DNA of 18,781 nt from JBKPRX01 sp046734795 (lineage in GTDB: Bacteria; Actinomycetota; Thermoleophilia; Gaiellales; Gaiellaceae): positions 1 to 18,781 of the forward strand of contig JBKPRX010000118.1 of assembly GCA_046734795.1 (NCBI GenBank), in the 5' to 3' direction. Shown piece by piece: positions 13,638 to 18,781 of this stretch. The position numbers and the translations under genes are program-made. The notes under the pieces are model-generated. The model did no database searches, was not told the DNA's origin, and saw only the letters and a list, made by a program, of their open reading frames with translations. How positions within the stretch are numbered: position 1 is the first letter of the stretch; every line of letters begins with the position of its first letter.

Positions 13638-14636
13638 TTGCACCGTCGCTCCCTCGCCCTGATCGGAACGCTCCTCGCCGCAGTCGTCGCAGTCACGGCT
13701 GCCGGCGCTGCGAGGCAAGACACCTCGCTGTCGCTCGTCGCGTACTCCACGCCGAACATCGCGTTCGACAAGCTCATCGACGCATACAAGTCGACTGCGC
13801 AAGGCAAGGACGTCGGCTTCACCCAGTCGTACGGGCCGTCCGAGACGCAGGCGAACGCGGTGCTGAACGGCCTCGGCGCGGACGTCGTCGATTTCTCTCT
13901 GCAGCCCGACATGGACGGCCTCGTCAAGGCGGGCCTCGTCGCGAAGACGTGGAACAAGAATCCGTACAGCGGCTTCGTCTCGCGGTCGGTGGTCGTCTTC
14001 GTCGTTCGCGACGGCAACCCGAAGAAGATCAGGACGTGGGAGGACCTCGTGAAGCCCGGCGTCGACGTCGTGGCTGCGAATCCGTTCACGTCGGGCGGGG
14101 CGCGCTGGAACGTGCTCGCTGCGTACGGGTCGCAACTCCGCGAAGGCAAGACGAAGAAGCAGGCCGAGGGATACCTGAACACGCTCTTCCACCACGTCGT
14201 CTCGCAGGACACGAGCGCACGCAACGCGCTGAACACGTTCCTCTCCGGCCGCGGCGACGTCCTCCTCACCTACGAGAACGAGGCGAAGCTTGCACAGCAG
14301 CAGGGCAAGCCGGTGTTCTTCGTCATTCCGAAGGCGACGATCCAGATCGAGAACCCGATCGCCGTCACCGCGAAGAGCAAGAACAAAGCTGCGGCAACGG
14401 CGTTCGTGAAGTGGCTGTACACGCCGCAGGCGCAGACGATCTGGGCGAAGAACGGCTACCGCCCCGTGGTGCAGAGCGTCGCGAAGCGCTTTTCGAAGGA
14501 CTTTCCGGCGCGCCCGCAGCTCTTCAAGGTCGGTTACGTCGGCGGCTGGAGCTACGTCGGTCCGCACTTCTTCGATCCCGAGAACGGCGTGATGGCGAAG
14601 ATCGAGAAGGGCCTCGGGGTCTCCACTGGCCGCTGA
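13638..14636 (+). CDS. sbp: Sulfate ABC transporter substrate-binding protein
   Basis: This 332-residue exported solute-binding protein should capture sulfate, perhaps thiosulfate too, and deliver it to the permeases encoded next. The signal peptide is HRRSLALIGTLLAAVVAVTAAGA with likely cleavage near residue 25. Family signatures follow: VAYSTPNIAFDKLIDAY, QSYGPSETQANAVLNGLGAD, VVVFVVRDGNPKKIRTWEDL, the anion-site segment NPFTSGGARWNVLAAYG and LLTYENEA. No lipobox cysteine is present, so it is probably secreted or held through the transporter. TTG 13638 was chosen for its ribosome site and because the signal peptide begins there; an ATG at 13578 lacks both. It is the first gene of the operon. 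Confidence 0.92.
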   Translation: MHRRSLALIGTLLAAVVAVTAAGAARQDTSLSLVAYSTPNIAFDKLIDAYKSTAQGKDVGFTQSYGPSETQANAVLNGLGADVVDFSLQPDMDGLVKAGLVAKTWNKNPYSGFVSRSVVVFVVRDGNPKKIRTWEDLVKPGVDVVAANPFTSGGARWNVLAAYGSQLREGKTKKQAEGYLNTLFHHVVSQDTSARNALNTFLSGRGDVLLTYENEAKLAQQQGKPVFFVIPKATIQIENPIAVTAKSKNKAAATAFVKWLYTPQAQTIWAKNGYRPVVQSVAKRFSKDFPARPQLFKVGYVGGWSYVGPHFFDPENGVMAKIEKGLGVSTGR

Positions 14637-15486
14637 CGCTCCAGCAGCTGCGGCAACGCTTCCGAGGGCGCGGCGACGCGCCCTCGGCCCACCCGCGGTC
14701 ACGGGTGGGATCGCGCTCGGCTACCTGAGCGTCGTCGTCCTGCTGCCGCTCGCGGCACTGACGGCGAAGGGCCTCGAGAACGGCTGGAGCGGCTTCTGGA
14801 CGGCGGCATCGAACCCGGAAGGCGTCTCCGCGCTGAAGCTCACGCTGACGCTCGCAGCCATCGTGGTGCTCGTGAACGCGGTCGCGGGGACCGCGCTCGC
14901 GTGGGTGCTCGTGCGCGACAGATTTCCGGGGCAGCAGCTTGTGAACGCCGTCATCGACCTGCCGTTCGCGCTGCCGACGATCGTCGCGGGGCTGACACTG
15001 CTCGCCCTCTACGGACCGCAGGGCGCTGCGGCGGATCCGTTGGAACGCGTCGGCCTCGACGACGGCATCGCCGGCACGCGCGCCGGCTTGCTCGTCGCGC
15101 TCCTCTTCGTCACGCTTCCGTTCGTCGTCCGCACCGTGCAGCCGGTGCTGCTCGAGCTCGACCGCGAGATGGAGGAAGCGGCTGCATCGCTCGGCGCAGG
15201 GCGCTTTGCGATCTTCCGCCGCATCGTCTTTCCGAACCTCTTGCCGGCGATCCTCTCCGGCGGCGCACTCGCGTTTGCGCGCGCGGTCGGCGAGTTCGGT
15301 GCCGTCGTGCTCATCTCGGGGAACATCCCGTTCAAGACCGAGGTCGCGTCGCTCTACATCTTCAGCCGCTACAACGGCGATGCGTCCGGAGCGGCCGCGC
15401 TTTCGATCGAGCTGCTTCTGATCTCGCTCGCCGTCCTTCTCGTCATCGGCGGCGTCCGCCGCTGGGCCACGCGCCATGATCGGTAA
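14626..15486 (+). CDS. cysT: Sulfate ABC transporter permease (CysT/CysU type), start unresolved
   Basis: This is one of two membrane subunits of the sulfate importer, 286 residues if started at CTG 14626. Membrane segments and the MetI-type core are clear: ALGYLSVVVLLPLAALTAKG, ALKLTLTLAAIVVLVNAVAG, NAVIDLPFALPTIVAGLTLL and the EAA loop EEAAASLGAGRFAIFRRIVFPN, which docks on the ATPase, then ALAFARAVGEFGAVVLISGN. The frame has no ATG, GTG or TTG before 14863, and starting there would remove the first membrane segment and periplasmic loop. CTG 14626 overlaps the end of the binding-protein gene and has GGGG six bases upstream, a weak ribosome site. The stop overlaps the next gene by 11 bases. 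Product is certain, start is not. Confidence 0.85.
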   Translation: MAADAPAAAATLPRARRRALGPPAVTGGIALGYLSVVVLLPLAALTAKGLENGWSGFWTAASNPEGVSALKLTLTLAAIVVLVNAVAGTALAWVLVRDRFPGQQLVNAVIDLPFALPTIVAGLTLLALYGPQGAAADPLERVGLDDGIAGTRAGLLVALLFVTLPFVVRTVQPVLLELDREMEEAAASLGAGRFAIFRRIVFPNLLPAILSGGALAFARAVGEFGAVVLISGNIPFKTEVASLYIFSRYNGDASGAAALSIELLLISLAVLLVIGGVRRWATRHDR

Positions 15487-16276
15487 GTACGCGCTCCGCT
15501 TCGGCGCGCTCGGCTATCTCGCGCTGATCCTGCTTCTGCCCGTCGGGCTCGTCTTCTGGCGCGCGTTCGAGCACGGCTTCGGCCCGTTCTGGGATGCGAT
15601 CTCGAACCCCGACGCCGTGCACGCGCTGAAGCTCACGCTCGAGGTCGCGCTCGTGGCCGTGCCGTTGAACACGATCTTCGGGATCGCATGCGCGCTCGCG
15701 ATCGTGCGGCACCGGATTCCGGGGATGGGCTTCGTCAACGCGGTCGTGGACCTGCCACTCGCGCTCTCGCCGGTCGTCGTCGGCCTCTCGCTCCTCTTGC
15801 TCTACGGATCCGGCGGCTGGTTGCACGGCACGTTCCCGCACGTCCTTTTCGCGTTCCCCGGGATCCTGCTCGCAACGATGTTCGTGTCGCTGCCCTTCGT
15901 CGTCCGCGAGGTCGTGCCGGTGCTGCGCGAGATCGGAACCGATCAGGAAGAGGCCGCCGCGACGCTCGGGGCGAACGCGTGGACGACGTTCCGCAAGATC
16001 ACCCTCCCGGCGATTCGCTGGGCCGTCGTCTACGGCGTCGTGCTCACGTCGGCGCGCGCGCTCGGCGAGTTCGGCGCGGTCAGCATCGTGTCCGGAAACC
16101 TCGTCGGGCACACGCAGACGATGACGCTCTACATCGACGCGGCGTACGGCAACTTCAACGAGTCCGGTGCGTATGCGGCGTCGGTCGTGCTCGCGATGAT
16201 CGCGATCGCGACGGTCGCGGCGATGATGATCTTCCGACCGAGAGAGGAGACGGGTAGTGGCAATCGAGGCGCGTAG
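15476..16276 (+). CDS. cysW: Sulfate ABC transporter permease (CysW type)
   Basis: This 266-residue second membrane subunit has about six membrane segments. These include LGYLALILLLPVGLVFWRAF near the N-terminus, NAVVDLPLALSPVVVGLSLL in the middle and ASVVLAMIAIATVAAMMIF near the end. The EAA loop is EEAAATLGANAWTTFRKITLP, followed by SARALGEFGAVSIVSGN, which is very characteristic of sulfate permeases. It resembles the preceding permease along its length, as expected for a heterodimeric channel. ATG 15476 lies inside the end of cysT, and its own end overlaps cysA by 20 bases, so translation of the operon is probably coupled. Confidence 0.93.
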   Translation: MIGKYALRFGALGYLALILLLPVGLVFWRAFEHGFGPFWDAISNPDAVHALKLTLEVALVAVPLNTIFGIACALAIVRHRIPGMGFVNAVVDLPLALSPVVVGLSLLLLYGSGGWLHGTFPHVLFAFPGILLATMFVSLPFVVREVVPVLREIGTDQEEAAATLGANAWTTFRKITLPAIRWAVVYGVVLTSARALGEFGAVSIVSGNLVGHTQTMTLYIDAAYGNFNESGAYAASVVLAMIAIATVAAMMIFRPREETGSGNRGA

Positions 16277-17210
16277 CGTGACGAAGCGGTTCGGCGAGTT
16301 CGTCGCGCTGAACGACGTGTCGGTCGAGGTCGAGAGCGGCTCGCTCACTGCCCTCCTCGGGCCGAGCGGCAGCGGCAAGTCGACGCTTCTGCGCGTGATC
16401 GCCGGGCTCGAGCAACCGGACAGCGGCAGCGTGTTCATCTCCGGCAAAGAGGCGACGGCGCTCTCGCCGCAGAAGCGCGGCGTCGGCTTCGTGTTCCAGC
16501 ACTACGCGCCCTTCAAGCACATGACTGTTTGGGACAACGTCGCGTTCGGCCTGCGGATCCGCAAGCGACCGAAGGCGGAGACTGCGGCCCGGGTCGACCA
16601 GCTCCTGGAGCTCGTCCAGCTCGGCGGTCTCGGCGAGCGTTATCCGGCGCAGCTCTCGGGCGGCCAGCGGCAGCGCATGGCGCTTGCACGCGCGCTCGCT
16701 CCGGAACCGGAGGTGCTGCTCCTCGACGAGCCGTTCGGCGCTCTCGACGCGCGCGTGCGCAGCGAGCTGCGCGAGTGGCTCCGGCGGCTGCACGACGAGA
16801 TGCACGTGACGACCGTCTTCGTCACGCACGACCAGGAGGAGGCACTCGAGCTCGCCGACCGGATCGCCGTCATGAACCGAGGCGAGGTCGAGCAGGTCGC
16901 ACCACCACGCGAGCTCTACGACCACCCGGCGAACGAGTTCGTGATGAGCTTCGTCGGTCCCGTCAATCGCCTCGGCGACACATGGGTGCGACCGCACGAC
17001 GTCGCCATCACGCTCGAGCCGAACGGCAAGACACGCGAGGCGCAGATCGAGCGCATCGCGCGACTCGGCTTCGAGACGCGCATCGAGCTCTCGCGCGACG
17101 ACGGCGAGCGGCTGACGGTGCAGCTGCCGCGCGACGAGGCGGAGCTTCTCGAGCTCGAGGAGGGCCAGATCGTCTACGTGCGCGCGCTTCGCCAGCGACA
17201 GTTCGCGTAG
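16257..17210 (+). CDS. cysA: Sulfate/thiosulfate ABC transporter ATPase
   Basis: This 317-residue ATPase powers the importer. The Walker A motif is GPSGSGKST (35-43), the Q-loop glutamine is Q81, the signature is LSGGQRQR (133-140), Walker B is VLLLDE (153-158), the D-loop GALD follows and the switch is H191 (VTHDQ). A short C-terminal regulatory region (about 225-317; VRPHDVAITLEPNG onward) is typical of CysA. GTG 16257 has AGGAG seven bases upstream and lies within the end of cysW. It closes the four-gene operon. Molybdate or phosphate ATPases look similar, but the sulfate-type binding protein and permeases decide the substrate. Confidence 0.94.
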   Translation: MAIEARSVTKRFGEFVALNDVSVEVESGSLTALLGPSGSGKSTLLRVIAGLEQPDSGSVFISGKEATALSPQKRGVGFVFQHYAPFKHMTVWDNVAFGLRIRKRPKAETAARVDQLLELVQLGGLGERYPAQLSGGQRQRMALARALAPEPEVLLLDEPFGALDARVRSELREWLRRLHDEMHVTTVFVTHDQEEALELADRIAVMNRGEVEQVAPPRELYDHPANEFVMSFVGPVNRLGDTWVRPHDVAITLEPNGKTREAQIERIARLGFETRIELSRDDGERLTVQLPRDEAELLELEEGQIVYVRALRQRQFA

Positions 17211-17295
17211 CGCCTTCGAGGACGGCGGGCAATGTCACCTGCGCGCTCATTCCCCGGTGTTTCGGCGAGCTATAGAGTCATTCGTCCGCTCTCCT

Positions 17296-17303
17296 GAGGG
17301 GGT
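17296..17303 (+). promoter_or_regulatory. Ribosome binding site of the SnoaL-like gene
   Basis: GAGGGGGT ends four bases before GTG 17308 and selects it over an in-frame start at 17257. A TATAGA hexamer at 17271-17276 could be the -10 of its own promoter. Confidence 0.65.
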
Positions 17304-17307
17304 ACTC

Positions 17308-17757
17308 GTGTCCGAGGCAAGTCACGAGCTTGTCCGTCGCCAGTTCGAGGACGTCTTCAATCGGCAGGACTTCGATCTTTGCAGCGAGGTCTTCGCCGAG
17401 CACTACATTGAGCACGCCGTCGCGCCGTTTCAGGACCGGGAGCCGGGCGCAGTGAACCGACCGACTCATGCAAGAGAAGTCGTCGAGTGGCTTCGGTCGC
17501 AGTTCCCCGACTTGGAAATGACGGTTGAGGCGATCGTCTCCGAGGGCGACCTCGTGGCGGCGCTCGTACGATCTGAGGGAACGAATACCGGCAGCCTCAA
17601 CGGCGTGATGCCGCCGACGGGAAAGCGCTTCTCGTCGAGGCAAAGCCACTGGTACCGGGTCGTCGACGGAAAGCTCGCGGAGCATTGGGCGACGCGCGAT
17701 GACCTGCCGACCATGCTCCAACTCGGTGTCATTCAGCCGCCGGGCCGGCCCGGCTGA
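17308..17757 (+). CDS. SnoaL-like (NTF2-fold) protein
   Basis: This 149-residue soluble protein resembles the SnoaL/ester-cyclase group of the NTF2 fold. Recognisable parts are ELVRRQFEDVFNRQDFDLCS, VFAEHYIEHA, VVEWLRSQFPDLEMTVEAIV and the closing strand segments SRQSHWYRVVDGKLAEHWATRDD. Members include polyketide cyclases and many proteins of unknown role, often annotated as predicted ester cyclases. No reaction can be assigned. It follows cysA by 97 bases with its own ribosome site, so it may be independent of the sulfate operon. Its codon use is slightly less GC-extreme than its neighbours, which is too little to claim transfer. It is convergent with the Rrf2 gene, and the 71 bases between them show no clear terminator. 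Confidence 0.82.
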   Translation: MSEASHELVRRQFEDVFNRQDFDLCSEVFAEHYIEHAVAPFQDREPGAVNRPTHAREVVEWLRSQFPDLEMTVEAIVSEGDLVAALVRSEGTNTGSLNGVMPPTGKRFSSRQSHWYRVVDGKLAEHWATRDDLPTMLQLGVIQPPGRPG

Positions 17758-17828
17758 ACCATCCGGAGGGCGGCCAGGCTCGTCACGGCGGTAGCAATGT
17801 CCGGACGCAGCTGTTCCTTTCAGGCGCG

Positions 17829-18284
17829 CTAGCGTCGCTTCCACGCCTCGGGCGTTCGCGTCAGCTCCTCGATCTGCGGCGGAAGCTCGCCGCGCGCGAG
17901 ATCGGCGAGCGTCACGTTCTCGAGCACCGCGCGGATGTTCGAGCGCAGCGCGACCCAGACCTCGCGCAACCGCTCGGCCGCGCCCTCGTACTCGAGCTGA
18001 TCCGGCGAGACGCCGCGCACGTTCGCAAGCGGTCCCTCCACAGCGCGAATGACGTCCGCGACGGAGATCTCCGCGGCGGGTCTCGCCAGCCAGTAGCCGC
18101 CCTCGGCGCCGCGCTGGCTCTGGACGAGACTCGCGTGCTTGAGGTCGAGCAGGATGTTCTCGAGGAACTTGATCGGGATCGCCTGCGCCTGCGCGATCCG
18201 CTCTGCCTTCAGCGGGCCGTCGTCGGCCGCCGCAAGCTCGGCCGCGGCGCGTACCGCGTAGTCCGCTTTCGCCGTCGCGCGCAT
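17829..18284 (-). CDS. Rrf2-family transcriptional regulator without cysteines
   Basis: This 151-residue DNA-binding protein has the Rrf2 winged helix (about 1-80; KADYAVRAAAELAAADD, ERIAQAQAIPIKFLENILLDL, VQSQRGAEGGYWLARP) and the dimerisation helix (VADVIRAVEGPLANVRG, then a long helix to about 125). The iron-sulfur regulators of this family (IscR, NsrR) carry three Cys near residues 90-110; this protein has none anywhere. It is therefore probably cluster-free, like the cysteine-metabolism regulator CymR. It follows the HAD gene by seven bases. No Shine-Dalgarno site precedes ATG 18284, but GATAAT lies six bases upstream, so it may also have a leaderless transcript. Regulation of the nearby sulfate importer is an inference. 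Confidence 0.9.
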   Translation of the reverse strand: MRATAKADYAVRAAAELAAADDGPLKAERIAQAQAIPIKFLENILLDLKHASLVQSQRGAEGGYWLARPAAEISVADVIRAVEGPLANVRGVSPDQLEYEGAAERLREVWVALRSNIRAVLENVTLADLARGELPPQIEELTRTPEAWKRR

Positions 18285-18290
18285 AAACGG

Positions 18291-18296
18291 ATTATC
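18291..18296 (-). promoter_or_regulatory. Candidate -10 element for leaderless rrf2 transcript
   Basis: On the - strand GATAAT, one base from the TATAAT consensus, lies six bases before ATG 18284 and overlaps the HAD stop codon (18292-18294). No -35 match is visible at the usual distance. Confidence 0.4.
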
Positions 18297-18781
18297 GGCG
18301 CAGGAGCTCGAGCAGCTCGCCCGGCCGTCGCAGCACGTGGTCGGCGCCCGCGACCGCCGCGTGTCCGCCCCAGGCTGCGCCGATCGCCACAGCGCCGCAG
18401 GCGCGTGCGGCAGCGACGTCCCCGGTCAGGTCGCCGACGTACGCGACCGTACGCGGGTCGTGCTCGAGCCGCGCGCACGCCAGCACGAGACCTTCGGGAT
18501 CCGGCTTCGGCTTCAGCACGTCGTCCGCGGTGACGACGACGTCGAAGAGCCCGCGGAGCCCGGTCGCGCCGAGGACGATCGCGCACGACTCGCGGCTCGC
18601 CCCGGTGACGATCCCGAGCGGCACTGCGAGCTGGTCGAGAAGCTCCGGCACGCCGTCGTACGGGCGCAGCCCTTCGGAGAGCTCGCCGAGCCGCCGGTGG
18701 TAGACGGCGAGATCAGCGCCCCGAGGAACGCGGCCGAGCAGGTGATCGACGGGATCGAAAGCGGCAAACGACGCGTTGTGC
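18292..18781 (-). CDS. HAD-family phosphatase, 5' end cut by window edge
   Basis: This is the C-terminal 163 residues of a haloacid dehalogenase-type hydrolase resembling phosphoglycolate phosphatase. The frame runs in from the right edge, starting HNASFAAFDPVDHLLG. Motif II is the Thr in GIVTGASRE, motif III is the Lys region VLKPKPDPEG, and motif IV is YVGDLTGDVAAARACG with the acidic pair. The N-terminal DxD nucleophile motif and most of the cap start lie outside the window, so activity cannot be fully judged. A shorter frame from 18651 would lack the cap and is not the true start. It is followed after seven bases by the rrf2 gene and probably shares a transcript with it. Confidence 0.88.
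   Translation of the reverse strand, partial: HNASFAAFDPVDHLLGRVPRGADLAVYHRRLGELSEGLRPYDGVPELLDQLAVPLGIVTGASRESCAIVLGATGLRGLFDVVVTADDVLKPKPDPEGLVLACARLEHDPRTVAYVGDLTGDVAAARACGAVAIGAAWGGHAAVAGADHVLRRPGELLELLRR

Noticed and set aside
13551..14702. 383-codon open - strand frame opposite the sulfate-binding protein gene
   Set aside because: Antisense shadow; the + strand has a signal peptide, ribosome site and family motifs.
1..18781. CRISPR arrays, tRNA/rRNA genes, transposases, phage genes
   Set aside because: Read by eye on both strands; no regularly spaced repeats, cloverleaf-like sequence or recognisable mobile-element proteins were seen. Short or divergent RNA genes could be missed without a search tool.

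Overview
The window is a gene-dense, very GC-rich stretch with short intergenic gaps, 4-base start/stop overlaps and many GTG starts. It carries a coenzyme F420 biosynthesis operon, a GerMN/Gmad2 lipoprotein, a DevS-like histidine kinase and a family-X polymerase/PHP protein. Together these suggest an actinobacterium (Actinomycetota), possibly from the Thermoleophilia/Gaiellales side. That placement is inference from gene content and composition, not a computed phylogeny. No rRNA, tRNA, CRISPR array, insertion sequence or prophage gene was recognised.

Layout, left to right. (1) 2-2346, + strand: the 3' part of an ADP-forming acyl-CoA synthetase, a CBS-CBS-BON protein and a small cupin. (2) 2351-2671, - strand: a small protein of unknown function, divergent from a GerMN-Gmad2 lipoprotein (2749-3609, +). 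(3) 3736-7910: a membrane-anchored NirK-type copper nitrite reductase (+). It faces, across a strong bidirectional hairpin, a two-component pair on the - strand (DevS-like GAF-GAF kinase, then NarL/LuxR-type regulator). A membrane-anchored DsbA-like thioredoxin-fold protein (+) diverges from the kinase. (4) 7930-9062: a small hypothetical (-) and a short-chain dehydrogenase (+), divergent. (5) 9059-11908, - strand: a tight F420 operon in the order cofC-cofD-npdG-cofE. (6) 11929-13554, +: a PolX-like protein with an intact PHP domain but a degraded polymerase active site. (7) 13638-17210, +: a complete sulfate ABC importer (binding protein, two permeases, ATPase). (8) 17308-17757, +: a SnoaL-like protein. 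(9) 17829-18781, -: an Rrf2 regulator without cysteines, behind a HAD phosphatase cut by the right edge.

How the genes may work together: the F420 genes make F420 from a phosphorylated C3 acid and Fo (the Fo synthase is not here), and NpdG exchanges hydride between F420 and NADP. The nitrite reductase and the kinase/regulator pair could form a gas or redox response unit, because the kinase keeps the His and Tyr that bind and gate haem in DevS/DosT. The cysteine-free Rrf2 protein is a candidate CymR-like regulator of the nearby sulfate importer.

Two cross-cutting observations stand out. Several genes without a Shine-Dalgarno site have a TANNNT-type -10 hexamer 6-7 bases before the start codon, as expected for leaderless mRNAs. 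cofD, and perhaps the first sulfate permease, appear to start at CTG.
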